A DNA stretch of 64,000 bases from JANQOZ01 sp045106555 (lineage in GTDB: Bacteria; Pseudomonadota; Gammaproteobacteria; Xanthomonadales; SZUA-38): assembly GCA_045106555.1 (NCBI GenBank), contig JBGCET010000001.1, positions 1 to 64,000 on the forward strand, written 5' to 3'. Position 1 is the first letter of the stretch; each line of letters opens with the position of its first letter. Made by a program: the position numbers and the translations under genes. Shown piece after piece: positions 51,918 to 61,069 of this stretch. The notes under the pieces are model-generated. The model was not told where the DNA came from and made no database searches. It worked only from the letters and a program-made list of their open reading frames with translations.

Positions 51918-53141
51918 TCAGCTAAGCGCGCCGAAAATTCTGAAGCCGCCGATCCAGGTGCCCAAAATCGACCCTAAATTGGAGAAAACGAATACCAAAA
52001 GCACTTTGGAAACCCGGTTTCTCCACCAACCCGAGGGTTGCGTTACGTCATCGCGCAACGATTCAAAGTCTGCCACTCGCGGTCGTCTCAGGTAGGCCTC
52101 GACGGACGCGGTGACCATGCCGGCAGCGATGGTTGGGTTGAGGGAGGTGAGGGGAGCGGCAACGAACCCTGAGGCGATGGTGAGCGGATGGGCTCGAGCG
52201 GCCGCCGCACCCAGCGCAGCCAGCGTTCCGTTGATCAGCACCCAGAACACCACCAGCGACCAACCCAGCTCAGGGCTGCGGGAAAAGCCAATGCCAAAAC
52301 CCAACAAGATGACCGCCGTGATGACCCAGGGCAGGGATTTCAACCACCGGCTGGGTTTGGGAAGTTGGTTCAGGCGTTCGACAACCTCAGCAGGCGCCTG
52401 CGGACTGTCGCTGATGGCCTGGGCCAACCCTTTCAGGTGGCCGGCGCCAACCACCACGAGAACGTCATTGACCGACTGATCTTTGCACTGGCGACGCAGT
52501 TGGGCCGCCATAAAGTGATCGCGTTCGTCGATAAGGGCCCGATACAGAGGTTCTGACTGTTCGGCAAATTCAGCGAACGTGTTTTCCAACATGTCCCCTT
52601 CTTTTAACCGCTCAATGTCTTCTTCAGAAATTTCCTCACGACTCACAAGACTGGTGACCAGACCCCCGATAATGCCGAGCTTGTCGAAAAAACCGACCGC
52701 GTTGACCACGCGCTTGAGGGTGATGCCAATGTCCCGATCAACGAGTAGGTGGGGGACGTTGCGCTCGCTTGCCTCAGTCAGGGCCTGTTTCATTTCTGCG
52801 CCGGGTTCTATGCCAAACTGGTCAGCCAGTCTGCGCTGGTAGGCCCCAAGCGCGAGGTTTGCGGCCACTAGGCCAGCTTTGCCCTGGCGAATCACCTTGA
52901 ACAGGTCGGTTTTCTGCCAAGCATCCGGTCGGGTCATGGCGTCATGACGGCTCTCGCACAGCTCCACCGCTATGCCATCAAATGAGTGGCCGTCGCAGAT
53001 TTCGCTGACCGCCTCCACCGATCGTTTGGACACGTGCGCGGTTCCCAGCAGCGTATAGCGAACGCCGTCGCGCTCAACGACTCGAACGGGTTGGTCCGTG
53101 GTCTGTGCAATGTCCTCAGTGACGTTAGGGTCGGTGGTCAT
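51918..53141 (-). CDS. TraB/PrgY-family membrane protein
   Basis: A 407-residue protein with a soluble N-terminal TraB domain. The two conserved histidine motifs are visible (YTLLGTAHVSKRSVEAV and VGAGHLKG), plus the VELCESRHDAM segment. A C-terminal part with about four hydrophobic segments follows (WVITAVILLGFGIGF, WSLVVFWVLINGTLAAL ...). Family members are proposed to be metal-dependent proteases or pheromone-processing proteins. It is followed directly by dusB. Confidence 0.88.
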   Translation of the reverse strand: MTTDPNVTEDIAQTTDQPVRVVERDGVRYTLLGTAHVSKRSVEAVSEICDGHSFDGIAVELCESRHDAMTRPDAWQKTDLFKVIRQGKAGLVAANLALGAYQRRLADQFGIEPGAEMKQALTEASERNVPHLLVDRDIGITLKRVVNAVGFFDKLGIIGGLVTSLVSREEISEEDIERLKEGDMLENTFAEFAEQSEPLYRALIDERDHFMAAQLRRQCKDQSVNDVLVVVGAGHLKGLAQAISDSPQAPAEVVERLNQLPKPSRWLKSLPWVITAVILLGFGIGFSRSPELGWSLVVFWVLINGTLAALGAAAARAHPLTIASGFVAAPLTSLNPTIAAGMVTASVEAYLRRPRVADFESLRDDVTQPSGWWRNRVSKVLLVFVFSNLGSILGTWIGGFRIFGALS

Positions 53142-53197
53142 AAATCGCTTTATTATCGTTTCAATGTGAGTGACGGTGTCAGGGGTAATCCGCCTGC

Positions 53198-54256
53198 TTA
53201 TCCGGCGGGCGTGCTGACGTTGAGCGTGCCTGAAGGCAGTTGCAGGCTGGCGCAGTGAAGAGCGCCGCCCTGAGTGATCAGCACCCGGCTATCGACTCCT
53301 AAGACCTGGCGTTCGGGGAAAGCTGTGCCGATCACGCGAATTGCCTGCTCATCAGTAGCGCTGTCCTCAAAGGTGGGCACTAACACGGCGTTGTTCAATA
53401 CCATAAAGTTGGCATAGGTTACTGGACAGCGATAGGCGCCTTTACCCATCACAGTCGGCATGGGCAATTCCAGCAGGCGGTAAGGTTGTTCGCTGAGCGT
53501 GCGAAACGACTCAAGCTCTCTGGCCATGGCCTGCAGAAACGGATAGTGGGGGTCCTGGGGCAGTTGGCAACCCTGGTAGATCAGGGTGTCCTCCGGGGCA
53601 AACCGCGCCAGCATGTCAACGTGACTGTCGGTATCGTCTCCGAGCAGTTCACCGTGATTCAGCCAAAGTACCCGCTGCGCCCCCAGATGTTGAGCTAACT
53701 GTAATTCCACTGCGCTGCGGCTGAACTGGGCGTCTCGGGCCCGCCAGCAGCGTGTCGTGGTCAGCAGCGTGCCGGCACCATCCGATTCAATGGCGCCTCC
53801 TTCAAGCACGTAGTCGTAGTTGTGAACCGGCACCGCGTCAAACAGCGACGACTCGGACAGTCGTGACGTTAATGTGGTGTCCAGCGGGTGATGGCTGCGC
53901 CCACCCCAGCCATCGAACCGAAAGTTTGCCCAGGCAGGCTTGCCGTTAGAATCCATCACCGTCAGGGGGCCGGTGTCTCGAACCCAGGTGTCGTCGTAGT
54001 CGGCGACCACTATCCAGACGGGATGTTTGCCGCCGGAGTCGGTCCAGCTTTGTTCGCTGAGCACATCGTCTGACCGCACACACAAAACCACCGGCTGAAA
54101 CTGCCTTGCCGCAGCAATGATGTCCGCACAGGTTTTTTGCGCGTATCGAAGAACTGGTGTCCAGTCTGATCCGTCATAGGGCCAGGCCAGCATGACCGCA
54201 TCCTGAGGCTCCCATTCTGCTGGCAGGCGCCAGGCGACGTCGGTTGCCATATCCAT
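53198..54256 (-). CDS. aguA: Agmatine deiminase
   Basis: A 352-residue guanidino-modifying enzyme converting agmatine to N-carbamoylputrescine. Conserved N-terminus RLPAEWEPQDAVMLAWPYDGSDW, catalytic His region in NHGELLGDDTDSHVDMLARF, and the catalytic Cys in ITQGGALHCASLQLP. Several starts are possible (GTG 54274, ATG 54256, ATG 54250) with no clear ribosome site. The usual partner aguB is not in the window. Confidence 0.92.
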   Translation of the reverse strand: MDMATDVAWRLPAEWEPQDAVMLAWPYDGSDWTPVLRYAQKTCADIIAAARQFQPVVLCVRSDDVLSEQSWTDSGGKHPVWIVVADYDDTWVRDTGPLTVMDSNGKPAWANFRFDGWGGRSHHPLDTTLTSRLSESSLFDAVPVHNYDYVLEGGAIESDGAGTLLTTTRCWRARDAQFSRSAVELQLAQHLGAQRVLWLNHGELLGDDTDSHVDMLARFAPEDTLIYQGCQLPQDPHYPFLQAMARELESFRTLSEQPYRLLELPMPTVMGKGAYRCPVTYANFMVLNNAVLVPTFEDSATDEQAIRVIGTAFPERQVLGVDSRVLITQGGALHCASLQLPSGTLNVSTPAG

Positions 54257-54337
54257 GGCCGGTTGGTTCAGCACGGGGTTAGTCTTGTGTCATCGGGCTG
54301 GCGGCGCACCAGGTAGAGGCGCAGCGCAACCCGCCGA

Positions 54338-54682
54338 TCAATTTTGATCAGGCGCGGTTTCGCTGCTGGTTGCCCGATTGATCACCGCGTGAATAACCCG
54401 CTGGTATTCGAAGTAAACGGTAAATTCGCTGTAGACCCAACGAACGATGGGGGGCTCGCCGACCGCGTTGTACTTGTTGCCGGGTTCACCAAACTGGCTG
54501 ACCACCTGCTCCATGGTCAAACCATTAGCCGGTACGCTGTGATGGGCCGTTTTGGCCATGCGATCAATCAGCAGAACATCTTTGCGCACGGCGTTCTGGG
54601 CCATGCTGCTGGAAACCGCGAACAGCAGAGTGATAAGTGCGCCAAGTTGCAGCAGGCGTTGAGTATTCTGTGTGTGTATCAT
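54338..54682 (-). CDS. Small exported hypothetical protein
   Basis: A 114-residue protein with a signal peptide (LLQLGALITLLFAVSSSMAQ). The mature part has MEQVVSQFGEPGNKYNAVGE and WVYSEFTVYFEYQRVIHAVI, which looks like the small BamE/SmpA-type alpha-beta fold that reads 'x-QFGEP'. I do not know a function. It is divergent from sfsA. Confidence 0.75.
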   Translation of the reverse strand: MIHTQNTQRLLQLGALITLLFAVSSSMAQNAVRKDVLLIDRMAKTAHHSVPANGLTMEQVVSQFGEPGNKYNAVGEPPIVRWVYSEFTVYFEYQRVIHAVINRATSSETAPDQN

Positions 54683-54761
54683 GGCAGCCTCCCCATGAGC
54701 CGGTGGAATTCGGGACGAATTCTACCAAATTACCGCCAGCGGGGCTGCATGAGGTTCACAA

Positions 54762-55457
54762 TTGGAATTTTCACCTCCGCTCCAGTCGGCTCAACTCATT
54801 CGCCGTTACAAACGCTTTCTGGCTGATGTGAAATGGCCCGACGGCACAGAAACAACCGTTCACTGCCCCAACACAGGTGCCATGACCGGATGTGCAGACC
54901 CTGGCGCTCGCATTTGGCTGAGCCGCGCCAGTAACCCCAAACGCAAATACCCATGGACCTGGGAACTGGTTGAAACGGCAGAAGGCGTTACCGTGGGTAT
55001 CCACACGGGACGAACCAATCGGCTGGCAGAGGAGGCCATATTGGCCGGTCAATTTGCCAGTCTAGATTGCGCCACTTTGCGCCGGGAAGTCACCTTTGGT
55101 GATAGCCGCTTGGACTTCGTGCTGACCGGCAACGATGGTATCGACACTCAGGTGGAGGTGAAAAACGTGACCGCCGCAGTTAGCGATCGTGTCGCCGCTT
55201 TTCCCGATACAGTGAGTGTGCGCGCCACCAAACACGTACAACATTTGACCCATGCAGCAACATCCGGCCGAGCAGCACTGGTTTTTGTTGTCCAGCGCGG
55301 CGACGTCGATGCCGTCAGGCCTGCGCAGGACATTGATCCAGCCTTTGCTCAGGCAGTGTCCGAAGCCTGTGAAGCCGGTGTTCAGGTCTTGGCCGCACGG
55401 TGGTCGCTGACTCCTCAGGCGGTGGCGTTCGAAAAACCCCTGCCTGTCCTCATATAA
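54762..55457 (+). CDS. sfsA: Sugar-fermentation-stimulation protein SfsA
   Basis: A 231-residue protein with the SfsA pattern: N-terminus MEFSPPLQSAQLIRRYKRFL, CPNTGAMTGCADPGA, and a nuclease-like core (IDTQVEVKNVTA). The start codon is TTG, preceded by GAGG; it is fixed by the near-identical E. coli N-terminus. DNA-binding or nuclease activity has been suggested for the family. Confidence 0.95.
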   Translation: MEFSPPLQSAQLIRRYKRFLADVKWPDGTETTVHCPNTGAMTGCADPGARIWLSRASNPKRKYPWTWELVETAEGVTVGIHTGRTNRLAEEAILAGQFASLDCATLRREVTFGDSRLDFVLTGNDGIDTQVEVKNVTAAVSDRVAAFPDTVSVRATKHVQHLTHAATSGRAALVFVVQRGDVDAVRPAQDIDPAFAQAVSEACEAGVQVLAARWSLTPQAVAFEKPLPVLI

Positions 55458-55560
55458 ATTGCGTGTCAACCAACTGCGCCGGCCAAACGTTATAGAGTTA
55501 GCAGGCCGAAACATGGGCCCGCACGGTAGGTCGACATTGAGCCGGAACAGGACATTGAAT

Positions 55561-56028
55561 ATGCAGGCACGCAAAACTCAATCAGGGATCGGTGTTTGGT
55601 GGCTGGGACTGCTGCTGATTGTAGCCTGCTCCCTCAGCCAGGCCGCCCCGGCGCTGCAAACCGGCCTTAACGGCACCTGGTGGAACGCTGATCAAGACGG
55701 GCAGGGATTTGTAATTCATATCATTCCCGATGCCAATCAACTGTTTTTGGCCTGGTTCACCTTCGCGCCATCGGGCGGCAAACAACTTTGGTTGACCGGC
55801 TCCGGCACATTGGATCAGATGCCCGTTGAGCTGACGCTGACCTTGACCAGCGGAGGCGCGCTCAATTCGCCCGAGCCGGCCACCTCGGCCCAGCAGTGGG
55901 GCAGCGCTACGTTGCAATTTGATACCTGCGCAACGGGCAATTTCAGCTTTGACGGTCAGGCTACCGGTTCCATTGACATCACACGACTTACGCCAGTGGT
56001 TTCCTGCGACGAAGGCTCCCAGCGATGA
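55561..56028 (+). CDS. Small secreted protein with GQG-WFTF domain
   Basis: A 155-residue exported protein. The signal peptide (WWLGLLLIVACSLSQAAPA) is followed by a single ~110-residue beta-rich domain with GTWWNADQDGQGFVIH, LAWFTFAP, KQLWLTGSG, a two-cysteine C-terminal part and SIDITRL. The same domain forms the C-terminal half of the next gene's product. Function unknown. ATGA overlap with the next gene. Confidence 0.85.
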   Translation: MQARKTQSGIGVWWLGLLLIVACSLSQAAPALQTGLNGTWWNADQDGQGFVIHIIPDANQLFLAWFTFAPSGGKQLWLTGSGTLDQMPVELTLTLTSGGALNSPEPATSAQQWGSATLQFDTCATGNFSFDGQATGSIDITRLTPVVSCDEGSQR

Positions 56029-56756
56029 ACTGGATCAACGCGAAATTGCTGTCAGGCGCTGTGTTCGGGAGTGTATTGCTGCTGGCAGCAACGCCGGGCC
56101 AATGCGCAGACATTGCGGTTGAGATCTTGGATAACCGGTTTGTTCCGGAGGTCGTTTCAGCTGACCCGGGTGACACCGTCATTTTCACCGTGGTGCAAGG
56201 GCGTCACCAATTGGAAGCCGATGCCAGCACGCCCATTTCCGGTTTACCCAGTAGTGCGCTGGAAACCGGCGAAAGCCTGGCGCTGACCCTTACCGACCCA
56301 CCCGGCGACTATTTCTTCTATAGCACCGCCCAGGAAAATTTTCGCGGCGCGCTGTCCATTGCGGACGCGTCTGAGTCCTACATAATTGACAACCGCATCT
56401 CCAGCGGTTGGTTTAATCCTGACGCTGCCGGTCAGGGCTTGCTGTTTGAGTATGTGCCGTCCAGCAACGTAGTGGTGGCCTACTGGTTCACCTTTGATTT
56501 TTCCAGCGGCGAACAGCTGTGGCTGATTGGCACCGGTCAGCCAGAGAACGATCAAGTGACCATGGAAATGGTCAGCGCCGTGGGCGGCGTTCTCAACAAC
56601 TCAGCGCCGGTCAGCAAGCCGGTTTGGGGAGAACTGACGGTGAATTTTTCCGATTGTGACAATGCCACTGCCTGGTTTGACGCCAGTCAGGCCCAACAGT
56701 CTGGACAGGTCAACCTGGATCGACTGTATCTGACCAGCCTCTGCGAGCAGGAGTGA
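56025..56756 (+). CDS. Exported cupredoxin-like protein with GQG-WFTF domain
   Basis: A 243-residue exported protein (signal peptide LLSGAVFGSVLLLAATPGQC). An N-terminal cupredoxin-like domain (DIAVEILDNRFVPEVVSADP ... DYFFYSTAQENFRG) lacks the Cys-His-Met copper ligands at the expected site. A C-terminal domain (SSGWFNPDAAGQGLLFEY, VAYWFTFDFSSGEQLWLIG) is paralogous to the domain of the preceding gene. Overlaps both neighbours by a few bases. Confidence 0.82.
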   Translation: MNWINAKLLSGAVFGSVLLLAATPGQCADIAVEILDNRFVPEVVSADPGDTVIFTVVQGRHQLEADASTPISGLPSSALETGESLALTLTDPPGDYFFYSTAQENFRGALSIADASESYIIDNRISSGWFNPDAAGQGLLFEYVPSSNVVVAYWFTFDFSSGEQLWLIGTGQPENDQVTMEMVSAVGGVLNNSAPVSKPVWGELTVNFSDCDNATAWFDASQAQQSGQVNLDRLYLTSLCEQE

Positions 56757-58387
56757 TGTCCATGATGAATCTCAACGCCAGTGTAATCCGCTCGGGCCAG
56801 CGAAGCCGCAGTGCAGCACTGAATCCGGCCCGTATCGATGCAATCGCTCAACGGTCAAACGTTGGCCACCACTTGGCCCAGTGGCAGAAAAGCCGCACTG
56901 GGGCAGGCCGCCAGAAAAAAACCTCAGCGTCACTGAAAGGCGCGGATCGCAGCGTTGTACATCTGCTGAATCGTACCTCCTTTGGCATCGCTGGCCCTGA
57001 TCTCAACTTGGCTCGGGAACTGGGTTTTGAGGGCTACCTGAACTATCAGCTGGACGCTCAGCAGATTGACGATCAGTTTCTCGAAGATTTGCTGGCTGAT
57101 CTTTTTCCAGCCCTGAATCTGTCTTACCAGGAGATATTTGATCGCCTAGGAGAGGAGGACTTTGATCCGGCTTCAGAATTAATCGTGGCAACCATTGCCC
57201 GTCAGTTGTTTAGCCCGCGCCAGTTGTTTGAGGTGATGACTGAGTTCTGGTCCAACCACTTCAACGTTTTTCTGCTGGATGGGGCGGTGGAATATCTGAA
57301 AATCGTTGATGATCGAGTCAACGTTCGACCCTTCGCTTTGGGCCAATTTTCCCAGCTGCTGTCTGCCAATGCTCGCAGCCCGGCGATGTTGTACTACCTG
57401 GACAACTTTTCCAACACGCGTTTTGGGCCCAACGAGAATTACGCCAGGGAATTAATGGAACTGCACACCCTCGGGGTGGACGGTGGCTATACCGAAAATG
57501 ATGTGGTGGAGGTGGCCCGCTGTTTTACGGGCTGGACCATTGATCCGCGCAGCGAAGAGGTGTTTGCGTTCAGTCAAGAAGATCATGACGTCGGCGCGAA
57601 AACGGTGCTCGGCGTGGACATACCTGCTGGGGGTGGTATTGAAGATGGCGAACAGGTGCTGAACCTGTTGTTGTCTGACCCCGCCACACCCCAGTTTTTG
57701 GCGCGCAAGCTGTGTCGTCGGTTTATTTCAGACCAGCCATCGGAATCGATAGTCAACAGCGTGGCTCAGTCGTTTGAGTCCAGCGGCGGTGATGTTCCCA
57801 GCGTGATGCGCGCCGTGTTGTTGTCTGATGAGTTTATGGCCAGTGAGAACCAGAAATTTCGTCGTCCCAACGAACTGGTCGGCTCTATGGTGCGCAGCCT
57901 GCAGCCGGTGGATGGCAGCAATTATTTTTCAGTGATTTTTCGGCAGTTGGAAACCTTGGGTCAAATTCCCTTTTTCGCCCCCGACCCAACCGGGTACCCG
58001 GATCAACAGGGAGACTGGCTGAATACCAATGCCTTGCTGAGCCGTTGGAATTTGGGTTTTTCGGTGGCCTTTGGGGAAATTCCGGCGTCCACCCGTGTAG
58101 ATGCAAACGATATTCCTGACGGTCAACGGGTGCCGGTGATGGCCGACTTCTTTGCGATCAACGTGCTTGAACTCATTGCTGATGCGCGCACGCCGGCGCA
58201 AATTGTCGACCGGGTGCTGGAAGAGTTTCTGCACCGCCAGATTGGGGTTGCCGATCGCAGCACCTTGATCACCCTGGCATCGGGAAATGGGCCGGCCACG
58301 GCACCGCTGAGTCTCAGCGCCGCGGTTGCTTCGGCCCGAGCAGTGCTGGCCAGCGCGCTGGCCTCTCGTTACTTCCAGAATCGGTGA
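56756..58387 (+). CDS. DUF1800 family protein
   Basis: A 543-residue protein of the DUF1800 family: VVHLLNRTSFGIAGPDLNLARELGFEGYLNYQL, MTEFWSNHFNVFLLDGAVEYLKIVDD, YARELMELHTLGVDGGYTENDVVEVARCFTGWTI. It lacks an evident signal peptide, so export may depend on its DUF1501 partner. The two are usually adjacent, as here. A 9-bp gap precedes the next gene. Confidence 0.92.
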   Translation: MSMMNLNASVIRSGQRSRSAALNPARIDAIAQRSNVGHHLAQWQKSRTGAGRQKKTSASLKGADRSVVHLLNRTSFGIAGPDLNLARELGFEGYLNYQLDAQQIDDQFLEDLLADLFPALNLSYQEIFDRLGEEDFDPASELIVATIARQLFSPRQLFEVMTEFWSNHFNVFLLDGAVEYLKIVDDRVNVRPFALGQFSQLLSANARSPAMLYYLDNFSNTRFGPNENYARELMELHTLGVDGGYTENDVVEVARCFTGWTIDPRSEEVFAFSQEDHDVGAKTVLGVDIPAGGGIEDGEQVLNLLLSDPATPQFLARKLCRRFISDQPSESIVNSVAQSFESSGGDVPSVMRAVLLSDEFMASENQKFRRPNELVGSMVRSLQPVDGSNYFSVIFRQLETLGQIPFFAPDPTGYPDQQGDWLNTNALLSRWNLGFSVAFGEIPASTRVDANDIPDGQRVPVMADFFAINVLELIADARTPAQIVDRVLEEFLHRQIGVADRSTLITLASGNGPATAPLSLSAAVASARAVLASALASRYFQNR

Positions 58388-58396
58388 GGAGCTATC

Positions 58397-59617
58397 ATGC
58401 GTAGACGACAGTTTATTCAATTGGGTGCGGCGGCCAGCGCGATTGGGCTGGGGCCGCAGCTGGTGTTTGGCGCGCCGCAAAAAGGGTCTGCACAGCGCGA
58501 CATCCTGATTGTGGTTTTCCAGCGCGGCGCAGCAGACGGCATGAATATGGTTGTGCCGTATACCGAAGGCGCGTACTACGATGCCAGACCCACCGTGGCC
58601 ATCGGTGAGCCTGGAAGCACCGGCGGTGCTTTGGACCTGGATGGGTTTTATGGCCTTCACCCCGACATGGCGAGCCTGTTGCCTTTGTATCAGTCTGGCG
58701 CTCTGGGCATTGTCCACGCCGCGGGCTCTCCCGGCGATTCGCGATCCCATTTTGATGCCCAGGATTTCATGGAAAAAGGCTCCCTGGAAAAAGGACTGGT
58801 ATTTGACGGCTGGCTGAACCGGCATCTGACGGCACTGTCCGGGCAAATGGCGGAGACCTTTAGTGCGGTAGGGTTTGGCAACAGTCTTCCGTTGTCATTG
58901 CGTGGCGCCACACCCAGTGTGGGGGTTAAGCAGTTAGGCGACTACGCCTTGGCAGCGCCTGATCAATGGCTGCCGGCCATCCGGGAAAATATCGTCAGTC
59001 TGTTCGATCAACAGCAATCACTGGATGTTGTAGCAGGTAGTATCTTGGAGTCCGTCGACCTATTGGCGGCAGCCGATCCGCTGTCAATTCCCGTCACCAA
59101 TGGTGCCGAATATCCGGATAACACCTTTGGTACTCAGATGTCCCAGCTCGCTCAGTTGATTAAGGCCGACCTCGGGCTGGAAATGGCCGCCGTGGACATC
59201 AACGGCTGGGATCACCATGACCGGCAAAACGATGATTTTGGGCCTTTGGCCGGTGCGTTCGCTCAGGGTTTGGCAGCCTTTCATGCGGACATGGGCGAGG
59301 CGATGTCGGGGATAACTGTGGTTACGATGACGGAATTTGGCCGCCGGCTCGGGGAAAATGCTTCTGAGGGCACCGACCACGGTCACGGGTCAGTGATGTT
59401 TGCTCTGGGAGGGGGCGTCAACGGTGGCCAGGTGATGGCCGATTGGCCTGGGCTGGCGCCGGACAACTTAAATCGTGGAGACCTTGAGGTCACCACCGAT
59501 TTCAGAACAGTTCTTGCTGAAGCGTTGGTGAAGCGGGCAGGGAGTACCAGCATCAGCAGCACATTTCCGGGTTTTGATGGTCCGCAGTCGGTAGGACTGT
59601 TTCAGCCGATGGTATAA
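58397..59617 (+). CDS. DUF1501 family Tat-exported protein
   Basis: A 406-residue protein with a twin-arginine-type N-terminus (MRRRQFIQLGAAASAIGLG). The alkaline-phosphatase-like fold core shows IVVFQRGAADGMNMVVPYTE, GLHPDMASLLPLYQSGALGIVHAAGSPGDSRSHFDAQDFME and VVTMTEFGRRLGENASEGTDHGHGS, with several potential metal ligands. DUF1501 and DUF1800 form a common pair of unknown function. Last gene of the operon; a strong terminator follows. Confidence 0.93.
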   Translation: MRRRQFIQLGAAASAIGLGPQLVFGAPQKGSAQRDILIVVFQRGAADGMNMVVPYTEGAYYDARPTVAIGEPGSTGGALDLDGFYGLHPDMASLLPLYQSGALGIVHAAGSPGDSRSHFDAQDFMEKGSLEKGLVFDGWLNRHLTALSGQMAETFSAVGFGNSLPLSLRGATPSVGVKQLGDYALAAPDQWLPAIRENIVSLFDQQQSLDVVAGSILESVDLLAAADPLSIPVTNGAEYPDNTFGTQMSQLAQLIKADLGLEMAAVDINGWDHHDRQNDDFGPLAGAFAQGLAAFHADMGEAMSGITVVTMTEFGRRLGENASEGTDHGHGSVMFALGGGVNGGQVMADWPGLAPDNLNRGDLEVTTDFRTVLAEALVKRAGSTSISSTFPGFDGPQSVGLFQPMV

Positions 59618-59676
59618 CTGAACCGAGACCGCTGCCTGGGGCTGTGACAACGCTTCAGGTGTGCCGATTGATGGAC

Positions 59677-59707
59677 AAAAAAAAATCCTGCCGAAGCAGG
59701 ATTTTTT
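59677..59707. terminator. Bidirectional intrinsic terminator
   Basis: A-run, stem AATCCTGC / GCAGGATT with CGAA loop, then a T-run. It serves the DUF1501 operon (plus) and rpmJ (minus). Confidence 0.93.
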
Positions 59708-59711
59708 GGTC

Positions 59712-59837
59712 TTACCGCTGTCTCGCTTTGAAACGCGGGTTTGACTTGCAGATCACAAACAGCTTGCCGCGGCGGCGTACTACTTTGCAGTCGCGATGGC
59801 GCTGTTTGGCTGACTTCAAAGAAGATAACACTTTCAT
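59712..59837 (-). CDS. ykgO: Ribosomal protein L36, zinc-free form
   Basis: A 41-residue L36: starts MKVLSSLKSAKQRHRDCKVV and ends CKSNPRFKARQR. It lacks the first cysteine pair and histidine of the zinc-ribbon form, so it is the C-minus paralogue, like E. coli YkgO. Such copies replace the zinc-containing L36 when zinc is short and are usually repressed by Zur. No Zur box was recognised upstream. Confidence 0.92.
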   Translation of the reverse strand: MKVLSSLKSAKQRHRDCKVVRRRGKLFVICKSNPRFKARQR

Positions 59838-59976
59838 GGTTAAGTTCTCGCCAAGCAACAAAGCCGTCTATGATAGCAAATTTCGTCGCGGGTAAACACT
59901 CCCTGTGGACAACGATGTTCTACAGGCGTAGGTTTCCCGCTGGGACGCTCAGGGGTGAGCGCAAAAGGGACAGTAG

Positions 59977-60705
59977 ATGGATCTCTCGATTGTGATTCCG
60001 GTCTACAACGAAGTAGATAATTTGGACAGTTTGGCCCGACAGGTGTTTGCGGCCCTGAATGGCGTTATTGCCTATCAACTGGTCATTGTTGACGATGGTA
60101 GTGCTGACGCCAGCCAACAAGAGCTAGCGCGCCTGCAGAGCGATTTTCCCATCACGGTGGTGACCCATCCGGCTAACGTTGGCCAGTCGGCGGCAATCTG
60201 CAGCGGCGTAGGTGCGGCCACCGCAGAATGGATCGCTACCTTAGACGGCGACCTGCAGAACGATCCAGCAGACATTCCCCGCTTGTTTGCCGCAGCCAAA
60301 GAGGCGTCCCATCCTGTGCTGGTAGCTGGCAACCGCGTGAATCGTCAGGACAATTGGATCCGGCGTGCCTCCTCACGAGTCGCCAACCGTATTCGGCGCT
60401 GGGCTCTTGCCGACGATTGCCCAGATACCGGTTGTTCCCTGAAAGTGTTTCGTCGTGCAGATTTCCTGATTCTGCCACAGTTTGACCACATGCACCGATT
60501 TCTACCGGCGCTGTTTGCCGCTCAGGGCGTACCCATTATCAATCTGCCGGTCAATCACAGACCGCGACAGGCTGGGGTATCCAAATACGGCGTCGGCAAC
60601 CGCCTGTGGGTGGGAATCACAGACATGTTAGGCGTTCGCTGGCTGAGAAAGCGGCGGTTTTCTTTCAACGCCGATCAACGGCTGGAGCAGCGCCGGGATG
60701 AATGA
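59977..60705 (+). CDS. Glycosyltransferase family 2 (DPM1-like)
   Basis: A 242-residue GT-A enzyme: MDLSIVIPVYNEVDNLDSLA, VIVDDGSADAS, TAEWIATLDGDLQNDPADIP and the VNRQDNWIRR segment. No C-terminal membrane helices, unlike DPM1-type enzymes such as ArnC. Overlaps the LAB_N gene by 8 bases. It is the intact homologue of the fragment at 21380. Acts on a lipid-linked sugar or lipid A, by context. Confidence 0.9.
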   Translation: MDLSIVIPVYNEVDNLDSLARQVFAALNGVIAYQLVIVDDGSADASQQELARLQSDFPITVVTHPANVGQSAAICSGVGAATAEWIATLDGDLQNDPADIPRLFAAAKEASHPVLVAGNRVNRQDNWIRRASSRVANRIRRWALADDCPDTGCSLKVFRRADFLILPQFDHMHRFLPALFAAQGVPIINLPVNHRPRQAGVSKYGVGNRLWVGITDMLGVRWLRKRRFSFNADQRLEQRRDE

Positions 60706-61069
60706 CTGCGCCTGCGAACCCGAGGCAGGCGGATTTCTGCAGGCTTTTTTGGAGCCGTTTGTTGGCGGCTGGTTATACGTCGACTCTTTGTGGTGGACGG
60801 CTTTGGGGTTTGCTGGTGCCGCCGTTTTTGGTTCTCGATTTCTATTGCAGTGGTTGACCTCTGAAAAAGAAAAAGCGCTGGTGGTGCCCTGGTATTTCTG
60901 GCATCTGAGTTTCTGGGGCAGTTGTCTGAACTTCCTTTACGCCATGCACTTGGACAAGGCCCCGCTGATTGCCGGCACTATTGCGTTACCGCTGCTGTAT
61001 GGCCGCAACCTGATATTGCTCAATCGCAGCGGCCGGGGTGATCTCCGGCAAAGCACAACTGACGTTTGA
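60698..61069 (+). CDS. LAB_N-domain membrane protein
   Basis: A 123-residue membrane protein with three to four helices and the LAB_N pattern (GSRFLLQWLTSEKEKALVVPWYFWHLSFWGSCLNFLYAMHLDKA). This domain also occurs at the N-terminus of some lipid-A disaccharide synthases and beside lipid-A modification glycosyltransferases. The 84-bp 3' end overlaps the converging ArnT-like gene. Confidence 0.88.
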   Translation: MNDCACEPEAGGFLQAFLEPFVGGWLYVDSLWWTALGFAGAAVFGSRFLLQWLTSEKEKALVVPWYFWHLSFWGSCLNFLYAMHLDKAPLIAGTIALPLLYGRNLILLNRSGRGDLRQSTTDV

